64,000 nucleotides of DNA, taken from UBA9300 sp032260385. Lineage in GTDB: Bacteria; Bacteroidota; Bacteroidia; Bacteroidales; VadinHA17. A program made the position numbers and the translations under genes. Shown piece by piece: positions 34,756-42,905 of the stretch (its first letter is position 1; each line of letters opens with the position of its first letter). The stretch is from assembly GCA_032260385.1 (NCBI GenBank), contig JAVVEL010000005.1, positions 1-64,000 of the forward strand. Reading direction: 5' to 3'. The notes under the pieces were generated by a model. It ran no database searches. It saw only the letters and a list, made by a program, of their open reading frames with translations, and was not told the DNA's origin.

Positions 34756-36260
34756 CCCAGCACCTCCAGTCCCCTGTCAATTCTGTCCAGTGTCTCTTCC
34801 CTGCCAATAAAGGCAATTATATCAAAGAGGTGCGGGCCCCGCAGTTCGCCAACTATAAGCAACCTGAAAGCGTTCATCACGGCACCCGTGCCATATCCTC
34901 TTTCCTGTATCCAATTTTTTACTCTTTCTTCAATTTCAGCCGGAGTGAATGAGCTTATGCTTTCAAGCACTGCCCTGACCTCTTTCATCATGACAGGAGA
35001 ATCCTGCTTCCATCTTTTTCTAACCGCTGCTTCATCATAGTGGCTGGGAGCTTCAAAAAAGAAGTCTGTCTGATACCATAATTCTGAAATAAAATCCACC
35101 CTTTCCCTGACCATCTCAACCAGCCGGGCAGCATCTTCGGGTTTAATGCTGTAACCTTTTTCTTCCACCATCCTGGCATATTCATCTGCTATATCTCCCA
35201 CCGCTTTGATCTGCATATACTGGTGATTAAACCACCTGGCCTTCTCAGGATCGAAGCGTGCTCCCGACCTGTTCACTCTTTCAATACTAAATTCCCTGAT
35301 AAGTTCATCCATTGAGAATAACTCTTTATCCGTCCCGGGGTTCCACCCCAGAAGAACCAGCATATTAACGAAAGCTTCGGGAAAATACCCATCCTCCCTG
35401 TAACCCCTTGCTGCTTCGCCGTGAGGCCAATAAAGAGGAAAAACAGGGAAGCCCATTTTATCCCCGTCACGTTTGCTCAGTTTACCCTTGCCCATGGGCT
35501 TAAGCAGTAGGGGCAGGTGGGCATAGGAAGGCTGATCCCATCCGAAAGCACGGTAAAGCATTACATGAAGGGGCAATGAGGGCAGCCACTCCTCACCCCT
35601 GATCACATGAGTAATCTCCATAAGGTGATCATCAACAACATTGGCAAGGTGGTAGGTAGGCATTCCATCAGATTTGAACAGGATCTTGTCATCAAGGGTA
35701 GATGAATTCACCACCACCCTTCCCCTTATCCGGTCATCCATCTCAATATCCTCGCCGGCTGGCATCTTAAACCTGATGACATAGGGCACCATTTGGGCAC
35801 GAAGTCTGTCAACACCGTCGGCTGGCAGGCTCAGTGAATTTTTAAGCCCCTCCCTTGTCTGTGCATTATACATGAAGTTATCACCTTTCTCTTCATAGCT
35901 TTTTCTCAGTATTTCCAGTTCCTCCGGGCTATCAAAAGCTATATAGGCCATGCCTGCTTCCAGGAGTTTTTCAGCATATTCATTGTAAATACTGCCTCTT
36001 TCGCTCTGTCTGTAAGGACCATAGGGACCTCCCTGCTTCACCCCCTCATCCACAATTATACCGCACCAGTCGAGGGCCTCCATTATATATTGTTCAGCAC
36101 CTTCAACCAGCCGTGAACGGTCAGTGTCCTCTATTCTTAAAATGAGGCTACCACCATGCTTCCTGGCAAAAAGATAGTTATACAAGGCTGTACGCACTCC
36201 CCCTATATGCAAAGGCCCTGTCGGGCTGGGCGCAAATCTTACTCTTACATTGCCGGTCAT
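34752..36260 (-). CDS. gltX: Glutamyl-tRNA synthetase
   Basis: The 502-residue class I synthetase has the HIGH motif as LHIGG in APSPTGPLHIGGVRTAL and the KMSKS motif as KLSKRDGD, with a C-terminal anticodon-binding helical domain from about residue 340. It charges tRNA-Glu with glutamate in the cytoplasm. Length is normal. With glnS also in the window, the organism does not depend on GltX plus an amidotransferase for Gln-tRNA-Gln. A TATCTTTG -7 element lies 27 bp upstream, and the divergent neighbour is tdh. Confidence 0.97.
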   Translation of the reverse strand: MTGNVRVRFAPSPTGPLHIGGVRTALYNYLFARKHGGSLILRIEDTDRSRLVEGAEQYIMEALDWCGIIVDEGVKQGGPYGPYRQSERGSIYNEYAEKLLEAGMAYIAFDSPEELEILRKSYEEKGDNFMYNAQTREGLKNSLSLPADGVDRLRAQMVPYVIRFKMPAGEDIEMDDRIRGRVVVNSSTLDDKILFKSDGMPTYHLANVVDDHLMEITHVIRGEEWLPSLPLHVMLYRAFGWDQPSYAHLPLLLKPMGKGKLSKRDGDKMGFPVFPLYWPHGEAARGYREDGYFPEAFVNMLVLLGWNPGTDKELFSMDELIREFSIERVNRSGARFDPEKARWFNHQYMQIKAVGDIADEYARMVEEKGYSIKPEDAARLVEMVRERVDFISELWYQTDFFFEAPSHYDEAAVRKRWKQDSPVMMKEVRAVLESISSFTPAEIEERVKNWIQERGYGTGAVMNAFRLLIVGELRGPHLFDIIAFIGREETLDRIDRGLEVLG

Positions 36261-36286
36261 AAGTATTCTTTTTAAATGATTCCCTG

Positions 36287-36294
36287 CAAAGATA
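36287..36294 (-). promoter_or_regulatory. -7 element of the gltX promoter
   Basis: CAAAGATA on the plus strand reads TATCTTTG on the minus strand, a perfect TAnnTTTG match 27 bp before the gltX ATG. A -33 TTG at the usual distance is not evident. Confidence 0.45.
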
Positions 36295-36361
36295 AAGAAT
36301 CCAATTGACTCTCCTCGAAGCTGAGCGAAGCTAAAACGCTCTTGTAATTCAGGAATACGGC

Positions 36362-36394
36362 TTGCGAAAAATCATCTTTTTTAACTTACATTTG
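36362..36394 (+). promoter_or_regulatory. Promoter of the tdh cluster
   Basis: TTG at 36362-36364 and TACATTTG at 36387-36394 (TAnnTTTG) are separated by 22 bp. The -7 element covers the GTG codon at 36394, which would otherwise be the first in-frame start, and so supports translation from a later ATG. Confidence 0.55.
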
Positions 36395-36438
36395 TGTTAA
36401 AATTGACCCAAAGCTTAAAAAATACTATCATGAATACA

Positions 36439-37461
36439 ATGAAAGCCCTTGTTAAGGCAAAAGCGGCCAGGGGAATCTGGATGGAGGAAGTTCCCGTACC
36501 CGAACCGGGATTAAACGATGTAATAATCAGAATAAAAAAGACCGCCATATGCGGTACCGACCTGCATATCTATATGTGGGATGAATGGGCACAGAAAACA
36601 ATAAAAACACCCATGACCATAGGTCACGAATACGTTGGTCATATTGAAGCTGTGGGAGCCGGTGTCAAACATATCAGGCCGGGCGACAGGGTTACCGGCG
36701 AAGGTCATCTCGCATGCGGCCACTGCCGTAACTGCCGCCGCGGGAAAAAACATGTATGTGAAAATTCTGTCGGTATTGGAGTCCACATAAACGGGGCCTT
36801 TGCTGAATACTTAAAATTACCTGCAGAGAATGTTATACATCTTGATGACCGGATACCCGATGACTGGGCAGCAATAATGGATCCCTTCGGAAATGCCACG
36901 CATACGGCCCTGTCCTTCCCCCTGATTGGAGAGGATGTGCTGATCACTGGTGCCGGGCTTATTGGCAGTATGGCAATTGCCATTGCCCGGTTTGCGGGTG
37001 CACGCTATGTGGTTGCCAGTGATCTGAGCGAATACAGGCTCAACATTGCAAAAAAAATGGGAGCCACAATGGTGGTTAATCCCTCAAAGGGAGAAAAAAT
37101 ATCTGATGCAGTTAAAAAGCTTGGTATGAGGGGCTTTGATGTAGGGCTGGAAATGTCGGGCTCACCGGTGGCATTTAACGAGATGATAGAAAACATGTAT
37201 AACGGATCTTCAATATCCCTGCTGGGGATACTCCCCTCTAAATTTGATGTGCCCTGGAGTGATATCATCTTCAAGGCCATAACCATGAAGGGCATATATG
37301 GCAGGGAGATGTGGGAAACATGGTACAAGATGGAACAAATGATTATTGGAGGTATTGATCTTAGTCCCGTGATTACTCATCATTTCTCCATTGATGATTT
37401 CCAGAAAGGCTTTGATGCCATGGAGAAGGGTGATTGCGGTAAAGTTATTCTTGAATGGTAG
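36439..37461 (+). CDS. tdh: L-threonine 3-dehydrogenase
   Basis: The ATG at 36439 (MKALVKAKAARGIWMEE) aligns with the N-terminus of the E. coli enzyme and gives 340 residues, the normal length. It is a zinc-dependent medium-chain dehydrogenase oxidising threonine to 2-amino-3-ketobutyrate with NAD. Visible are the catalytic zinc site (ICGTDLH and GHEYVG), the structural zinc Cys cluster CGHCRNCRRGKKHVC, and the NAD-binding VLITGAGLIGSMA. The product is the substrate of Kbl, encoded 4.2 kb downstream. Between them lie an unknown protein, a ligase, an ACP and a second Kbl-like enzyme. Confidence 0.93.
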   Translation: MKALVKAKAARGIWMEEVPVPEPGLNDVIIRIKKTAICGTDLHIYMWDEWAQKTIKTPMTIGHEYVGHIEAVGAGVKHIRPGDRVTGEGHLACGHCRNCRRGKKHVCENSVGIGVHINGAFAEYLKLPAENVIHLDDRIPDDWAAIMDPFGNATHTALSFPLIGEDVLITGAGLIGSMAIAIARFAGARYVVASDLSEYRLNIAKKMGATMVVNPSKGEKISDAVKKLGMRGFDVGLEMSGSPVAFNEMIENMYNGSSISLLGILPSKFDVPWSDIIFKAITMKGIYGREMWETWYKMEQMIIGGIDLSPVITHHFSIDDFQKGFDAMEKGDCGKVILEW

Positions 37462-37534
37462 ACCGGCTACCTGATCCGGAAACAATTCTTCTCTCCCGAT
37501 TGTTAAATATTTAATATAATATAAACCCGCCACC

Positions 37535-38239
37535 ATGGAACAAAACAGGATATTTTCAATAGGCACAGCAACCAAAAAGGATTCAATAATACTTAACGAC
37601 CGCATCGATGACAGGTCAGCCCTGGTATTTATAGCCGAACATCCATATTCAGGATATTATGGAACAACAGTGCCTGACAAGAAGGAACCTCAGTCAATGT
37701 ACCTGGTGACTGATCAGAACTATGATGATGACAGGATAATAAGATCAATACAGGCGATAAAGACTCATTTTAAGTACGCTTTTGATGCTGTGCCGGGAAC
37801 GATAAGTTTCCTTAATAAACACCTTGGTGTAATAAGGGTAAGGTGCGTCTCCTACGAACATGTACCTGCTCTCTTAAAGGCCTTCAGGAAAGAAGGCCTG
37901 GAATTTATGTCGCACCGTAAATTCCCTCCCTTTGAAGGCATAATCCGGGTAACAAAGTATTTTAAAGCTGAAGAAGCTGAAAAAGGTATATTCTTTGACC
38001 TTGAGAATCCATTCTTTGCCTACCTGCATATCGACAGGCATATGGAGTGGAATACCTTTGAGAAACTCTACCGCGACGTAAGGAATAACATTACTGAATT
38101 TTCATTCGATGCTGCACTGGCAACAATGTATGATGAAAAGGGGATTCTTGATTTCATACGTATTTATGATGAAAAACCCTCCCTGGAAAAACTCAGGATA
38201 CTGTACAAAAAGTTTAAGGATGTCGTAGAAAGGTACTGA
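37535..38239 (+). CDS. Cytoplasmic protein of unknown function
   Basis: A 234-residue soluble protein with no signal peptide or membrane helix. I do not recognise a family. It is rich in charged residues and has a mixed alpha/beta character; segments such as GVIRVRCVSYEHVPALL and GIIRVTKYF look like strands of a ferredoxin-like or ACT-like fold, and the C-terminus (EKLRILYKKFKDVVERY) is a basic helix. No Cys cluster or nucleotide-binding loop is visible. Its place between tdh and the ligase/ACP/Kbl genes, all on one strand, suggests a link to that pathway, perhaps regulatory. That is inference. Confidence 0.6.
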   Translation: MEQNRIFSIGTATKKDSIILNDRIDDRSALVFIAEHPYSGYYGTTVPDKKEPQSMYLVTDQNYDDDRIIRSIQAIKTHFKYAFDAVPGTISFLNKHLGVIRVRCVSYEHVPALLKAFRKEGLEFMSHRKFPPFEGIIRVTKYFKAEEAEKGIFFDLENPFFAYLHIDRHMEWNTFEKLYRDVRNNITEFSFDAALATMYDEKGILDFIRIYDEKPSLEKLRILYKKFKDVVERY

Positions 38240-38383
38240 AGACGAGGGATGAACCGGGCAGTGCGAGGTTGAGCCCGCATGAGAGTGCTGCCAAACAGGA
38301 TAAATTTGGCGGTTTCAGATTATTAATCTTTCAAAAATAACATTATCTTAAGGGCCATTTTTAAACAAAAAATAATTTAATCT

Positions 38384-40087
38384 ATGAGTAATATCGGCTC
38401 TTACGAGGAAAGGGTAAAAGATTTTGACTGGTCCATAGCGGAAAAGGAACTTGGCTATAAGAAAGGAGACATAATTAATATTGGCTGGTACTGTTCTGAC
38501 AGGATATGTGAGCAGGGCAAAGCTGATAAGGTAGCGCTTTACCATGAGGGTTTTACAGGTGAAGAAAGGAAGTATACCTTTAATGATGTAAGGCTTGCAA
38601 GCAATACCATAGGCGCCTTTCTGAAAAAGCTGGGCATCCGCGATCAGGACAGGGTATGCCTGTTTATGGATAAGATACCCGAGCTGTATCTTTCTTTTCT
38701 TGGTGTATTAAAGACAGGGGCTATTGTACAGCCCCTCTTTTCAGCCTTCGGTGATGAGTCACTCTATGTCAGACTTGAAAATGCAGGCACCAGTGCAATT
38801 ATCACCCAGAGAAAACATGTAGGCAAGGTAAGGAAGATAATTGATAAGCTGCCCGCACTCAAACATATCATCATTGTTGATTACAATGAAGTTAAACCTC
38901 TCCAGGACAGAGAAATTGCCTTTAATCTTACAAGGGAAGAACCTGTTGAGAAGCTGGAAATATTCCCCACAAAGGCCGAATCCCCATCCGTGCTTCACTA
39001 CACATCAGGTACTACCGGCCAGCCGAAGGGTGTCAGGCATGTTCATTATTCACTAATTTCACAATATCTTACAACAAAGTGGGTACTTGACCTCAGGGAT
39101 GATGATATTTACTGGTGTACAGCCGACCCGGGTTGGGTAACGGGCACCTCATACGGCATTATCGGGCCATGGAGCATGGGCGTGACACAATGTGTACTCG
39201 ATAAGGGTTTCTCTGCCGAATCATGGTATAAGTTTATAGAGAAATACAGGATTACTATGTGGTATTCGGCTCCTACAGCCATCAGGTCACTTATGAAGGC
39301 CGGAGATGAGATTGTTAAAAAATACGATCTTTCCAGCCTGCGCCACCTGGCCAGCGTAGGTGAACCACTTAATGCCGAAGCAGTGATATGGTCAGAAAAA
39401 GTGTTCGGATTGCCCTTCCTTGATACCTACTGGCAGACTGAAACAGGATGCATGATGATAAGCAACTACCCGGGAATGAAAGTCAAACCCGGATCAATGG
39501 GTAAACCCTTCCCCGGGATAAAAGGGGTAGTACTCGATCCCAATACCTTCGAGCCCATACAGGAGCCCGGCAGGGTGGGACTTATCGCCTTCAAGCCCGG
39601 GTGGCCCTCGATGATGACCACTTACTGGAACAACGAGGAAAAATATAAGGAGAAGTTCTCCAATGGCTGGTACCTTGCCGGCGACAGGTCTTCAATCGAT
39701 GCTGATGGATACTTCTGGTTTATCGGCCGCGACGATGATGTAATAAATACGGGAGGCCACCTGGTAAGCCCCTTTGAAGTGGAATCAGCCCTGATTGAAC
39801 ATGAAGCCGTTGCCGAGTCAGCAGTAGTGTCCAAACCCGATGAAGTCAATATGGAGGTTGTTAAAGCATTTATAACACTTAAACCGGGCTATGAAGTGGA
39901 TGACGACCTCGAATTGTCAATAATGAACTTTATAAGAAAGAAACTGTCTCCCCTGGCCATGCCGCAGGAAATAGAATATGTCGACAGCCTGCCTAAAACC
40001 AGAAGCGGTAAGATAATGAGGAGGATACTCCATGCAAAAGAATGGGGAGAAGATATAGGTGATACGTCGACACTGGAAGACGATTAA
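38384..40087 (+). CDS. AMP-forming acyl-CoA (acetyl-CoA-like) synthetase
   Basis: A 567-residue adenylate-forming enzyme of the AcsA type. Core motifs are visible: the P-loop-like SGTTGQPKG (in YTSGTTGQPKGV), YWQTETG, the hinge DGYFWFIGRDDDVI and the C-terminal catalytic Lys in TRSGKIMRR. The Trp directly before QTETG is the residue that closes the acyl pocket in acetyl-CoA synthetases, so acetate or another short acid is the likely substrate. An acyl carrier protein follows after 51 bp and two alpha-oxoamine synthases after that, so loading of the ACP rather than CoA is possible. The expected partner acid is not otherwise indicated. Confidence 0.88.
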   Translation: MSNIGSYEERVKDFDWSIAEKELGYKKGDIINIGWYCSDRICEQGKADKVALYHEGFTGEERKYTFNDVRLASNTIGAFLKKLGIRDQDRVCLFMDKIPELYLSFLGVLKTGAIVQPLFSAFGDESLYVRLENAGTSAIITQRKHVGKVRKIIDKLPALKHIIIVDYNEVKPLQDREIAFNLTREEPVEKLEIFPTKAESPSVLHYTSGTTGQPKGVRHVHYSLISQYLTTKWVLDLRDDDIYWCTADPGWVTGTSYGIIGPWSMGVTQCVLDKGFSAESWYKFIEKYRITMWYSAPTAIRSLMKAGDEIVKKYDLSSLRHLASVGEPLNAEAVIWSEKVFGLPFLDTYWQTETGCMMISNYPGMKVKPGSMGKPFPGIKGVVLDPNTFEPIQEPGRVGLIAFKPGWPSMMTTYWNNEEKYKEKFSNGWYLAGDRSSIDADGYFWFIGRDDDVINTGGHLVSPFEVESALIEHEAVAESAVVSKPDEVNMEVVKAFITLKPGYEVDDDLELSIMNFIRKKLSPLAMPQEIEYVDSLPKTRSGKIMRRILHAKEWGEDIGDTSTLEDD

Positions 40088-40138
40088 GAGAGATGAGAGA
40101 TGAATTATACCAGTATATAACATTAAATAAGATTAACT

Positions 40139-40390
40139 ATGGAAGAAATGAAAGACATGGTTTTAAATTACGTGATTAACGAATACCAGGAAGATGAAGA
40201 TGACGAGATAACTTATGACACACCACTTATCTCCAGTGGTTTTGTAGACTCTTTCTCAATGGTATCACTGAAAGTATTCCTTGAGAAGAAATTTAACATC
40301 AGCATACCTGATGATGAAGCCACGCCGGAGGCCTTTGACTCGGTGAATAAAATAGTTGACCTGGTGAACGGATATCTTGAAAAAAAATAA
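40139..40390 (+). CDS. Acyl carrier protein, specialised
   Basis: An 83-residue protein with the ACP four-helix pattern and phosphopantetheine attachment Ser38 in the motif FVDSFSMVSL (DSL-type, here DSF). It is acidic in helix 1 (EYQEDEDDEITYD) and ends NGYLEKK. It differs from housekeeping AcpP, which has DSLDTVEL, so it is a dedicated carrier. Its position between an adenylating enzyme and two pyridoxal-phosphate acyltransferases, with 12 bp to the next gene, suggests that it delivers an acyl group to one of them. Confidence 0.88.
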   Translation: MEEMKDMVLNYVINEYQEDEDDEITYDTPLISSGFVDSFSMVSLKVFLEKKFNISIPDDEATPEAFDSVNKIVDLVNGYLEKK

Positions 40391-40402
40391 AATTCCCGGA
40401 TT

Positions 40403-41650
40403 ATGAGTTACAGCAACAAAGTAAAAGATCTCTATGTAAATCAGCTTAAGGATATAAAATCTGCGGGCATTTACAAGGAGGAAAGGTTCATTCATTCTAC
40501 ACAGGCAGCAGATATCGAGGTTGAATTCCCGAGTGGATCAAGTCTCAAGAATGTTATTAACATGTGTGCCAATAATTACCTCGGCCTTTCAAGTCACCCC
40601 GAGGTCGTTAAGGCAGCTCATGAAGGACTTGACACAAGGGGCTATGGAATGTCCTCTGTACGGTTTATCTGTGGCACCCAGGACATACACAGGGAGCTTG
40701 AGAACAGGGTGACTGAATTTCTTGGAACCGAAGACACCATCCTCTTTCCCTCGTGCATGGATGCCAATGCAGGCGTCTTTGAAGCCCTGCTTACCAGCGA
40801 GGATATAATGATATCCGACAGGCTTGTACATGCCTCCATAATTGATGGCATGAGGTTATGCAGTGCCGAGCACGACACCTTCAAGCATTCCAATATGGAG
40901 CACCTGGAGCAGAAACTGAAGCTTCATGAGAACAAGAGAATCAAAATGGTTATCACCGACGGTGTATTTTCGATGGATGGTGACCTGGCCAAACTGGGCG
41001 AGATGGTTGAACTATGCAAGAAATATGATGCCCTCCTCTTTGTTGATGATTCGCATTCCTCAGGCTTTATAGGTAAAACAGGTCGCGGCACCCATGAACA
41101 TTGCGGTGTGATGGGTAAGATAGATATAATAACCACCACTTTCGGCAAAGCCCTCGGTGGAGCATCCGGAGGATGCGTATCGGGAAGGAAGGAAATAGTG
41201 GAGATGTGCCGCCAGAAAGCCAGGCCTTATCTTTTCTCAAATACCATTTCCCCCGTTGTGGTAGCCGGTGTACTGAAGGTTTTCGAAATACTGTCACAGA
41301 GTACCGAGAGAAGGGATAAGCTGGAAAATAACACCAGGTTCTGGAGAAAGGGACTGGCAGATGCAGGATTTGTCCTGAAGGAAGGGGACAGCCCCATTGT
41401 TCCTGTTATGCTGTTCAATGCCAAGCTGTCACAGGATTTCTCCAAAGACCTTTTTGACCTCGGCATATATGCCATAGGCTTCTTTTTCCCCGTGGTGCCC
41501 AACGGGCAGGCAAGGATCAGAACACAGATCTCCGCCGGTCACGAGATGCATCACCTTGAAAAAGCGCTTGACGCATTTATTAAGGTTGGAAAGAAGCACG
41601 GAATACTGGGTCTGAGCAAACAGGATATTATAGATAAATACGGACTCTGA
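40403..41650 (+). CDS. Alpha-oxoamine synthase family enzyme, Kbl-like (first copy)
   Basis: A 415-residue pyridoxal-phosphate enzyme of fold type I. It shares with glycine C-acetyltransferase the segments CANNYLGLSSHPEV, GYGMSSVRFICGTQ, VFSMDGDLAKL, DDSHSSGFIGKTGRGTHEH and the cofactor Lys in TTFGKALGGASGG. It is longer than the second copy by about 19 residues because of an extended N-terminus and a C-terminal tail (GLSKQDIIDKYGL), and is more divergent around the active site (FPSCMDANAG, AEHDTFKHSNME). The enzyme family condenses an acyl thioester with an amino acid. It sits directly after the ACP gene, so an acyl-ACP substrate is possible. Confidence 0.85.
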   Translation: MSYSNKVKDLYVNQLKDIKSAGIYKEERFIHSTQAADIEVEFPSGSSLKNVINMCANNYLGLSSHPEVVKAAHEGLDTRGYGMSSVRFICGTQDIHRELENRVTEFLGTEDTILFPSCMDANAGVFEALLTSEDIMISDRLVHASIIDGMRLCSAEHDTFKHSNMEHLEQKLKLHENKRIKMVITDGVFSMDGDLAKLGEMVELCKKYDALLFVDDSHSSGFIGKTGRGTHEHCGVMGKIDIITTTFGKALGGASGGCVSGRKEIVEMCRQKARPYLFSNTISPVVVAGVLKVFEILSQSTERRDKLENNTRFWRKGLADAGFVLKEGDSPIVPVMLFNAKLSQDFSKDLFDLGIYAIGFFFPVVPNGQARIRTQISAGHEMHHLEKALDAFIKVGKKHGILGLSKQDIIDKYGL

Positions 41651-41661
41651 GATCTGAAGAA

Positions 41662-42852
41662 ATGTACACCGATTTTCAGGAGCACCTGCAATCCGAGTTA
41701 TACAGAATTGAAGAAGCAGGATTATATAAGAAAGAAAGGATAATCGGTTCACCCCAGGCAGCCGAGATAGAGCTTACGGACGGGAGCCGTGTATTGAATT
41801 TCTGCGCCAACAATTACCTTGGACTATCAAACAGCCCCGAGCTTATTGAAGCAGCAAAAGAGGCTCTCGACACTCATGGATACGGCATGTCTTCTGTACG
41901 TTTCATATGTGGAACAAGCGACCTGCACAAGGAGCTTGAAGAGAAAATATCAAGCTTTTTCGGTACTGAAGACAGCATACTCTATGCAGCCTGTTTCGAT
42001 GCCAACGGCGGCTTATTTGAACCCCTGCTGACAAGTGAGGATGCCATAATTTCCGATGCCCTCAACCACGCCTCTATCATTGACGGGGTAAGACTCTGCA
42101 AAGCTAAGCGTTACAGGTATGAAAATGCTGACATGGAAGACCTTGAGAACAGGCTTGCCGCTGCACAGGAGCAGAGGTTCAGACTAATAGTGACTGACGG
42201 TGTTTTCTCGATGGATGGTAACGTTGCACCCCTGGATAAGATACTGGCACTGGCAGAAAAATACAATGCCCTTGTCATGGTTGATGAATCGCACTCAGCC
42301 GGTGTTGTGGGGGAAACCGGAAGAGGTGTCACTGAGCTGTTTAAGGCCAGGGGTAAGGTGGAGATTATCACAGGAACCCTGGGAAAGGCTTTCGGTGGGG
42401 CCATCGGTGGATTCACCACGGGTAAAAAGGAAATAATTGACATGCTCCGGCAGAGATCAAGGCCCTATCTTTTTTCTAATTCCATACCTCCCCTCGTGGC
42501 TGCCGCAGGAATCAGGATGATTGATATGATGACCGAAACCAATGATCTGCAGGACAGGCTTCACCATAACACGTCATATTTTGTGGACAGAATGTCAGCT
42601 CTTGGCTTTGATATAAAGCCAACGCAGTCGGCCATATGCGCTGTAATGCTGTATGATGCCAAACTGTCGCAGAAGCTTGCCGCCAGCTTGCTCGACGAAG
42701 GGATTTATGTTATTGGTTTTTATTACCCGGTTGTACCCAAAGACGAAGCCAGGATCAGGGTTCAGCTGTCAGCAGCCCATGAGCAGGAGCATCTTGATAA
42801 GGCGATAAGGGCCTTTGAGAAAATCGGGAAAGAACTGAAAGTCATACAATAA
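41662..42852 (+). CDS. kbl: Glycine C-acetyltransferase (2-amino-3-ketobutyrate CoA ligase)
   Basis: The 396-residue enzyme matches E. coli Kbl along its full length (398 residues): INxFCANNYLGL-type N-terminus (LNFCANNYLGLSNSPEL), SACFDANGG-type YAACFDANGGLFE, DALNHASIIDGVRLCKAKRYRYENADME, VFSMDGNVAPL and Lys in GTLGKAFGGAIGG. It cleaves 2-amino-3-ketobutyrate with CoA into glycine and acetyl-CoA. Together with Tdh this forms the two-step threonine degradation pathway. It is 11 bp after its paralogue and ends the cluster at a terminator. Confidence 0.93.
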   Translation: MYTDFQEHLQSELYRIEEAGLYKKERIIGSPQAAEIELTDGSRVLNFCANNYLGLSNSPELIEAAKEALDTHGYGMSSVRFICGTSDLHKELEEKISSFFGTEDSILYAACFDANGGLFEPLLTSEDAIISDALNHASIIDGVRLCKAKRYRYENADMEDLENRLAAAQEQRFRLIVTDGVFSMDGNVAPLDKILALAEKYNALVMVDESHSAGVVGETGRGVTELFKARGKVEIITGTLGKAFGGAIGGFTTGKKEIIDMLRQRSRPYLFSNSIPPLVAAAGIRMIDMMTETNDLQDRLHHNTSYFVDRMSALGFDIKPTQSAICAVMLYDAKLSQKLAASLLDEGIYVIGFYYPVVPKDEARIRVQLSAAHEQEHLDKAIRAFEKIGKELKVIQ

Positions 42853-42856
42853 ATAA

Positions 42857-42890
42857 GGGGGGCTGGATCAATGATGCAGCCCCCCTGCTT
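42857..42890 (+). terminator. Terminator-like hairpin after kbl
   Basis: GGGGGGCTG (42857-42865) pairs with CAGCCCCCC (42877-42885) around an 11-nt loop. It lies 4 bp after kbl and 20 bp before the end of the convergent nrdJ gene. The following T-run is short (TGCTTTCTC), so termination may be partly factor-dependent. Confidence 0.7.
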
Positions 42891-42905
42891 TCTCATACAA
42901 ATATA

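Noticed and set aside
36394..36438. Upstream GTG (36394) and ATG (36430) starts for tdh
   Set aside because: The GTG overlaps the promoter -7 element, and the ATG at 36439 aligns exactly with the known N-terminus and length of the enzyme.
40403..42852. Serine palmitoyltransferase pair for sphingolipid synthesis
   Set aside because: Both proteins carry the Kbl-type segments CANNYLGL and MSSVRFICGT rather than the pattern of Bacteroidota SPT (FGSNAYTGL-type). The sphingolipid analogy is kept only for the ligase-ACP arrangement.
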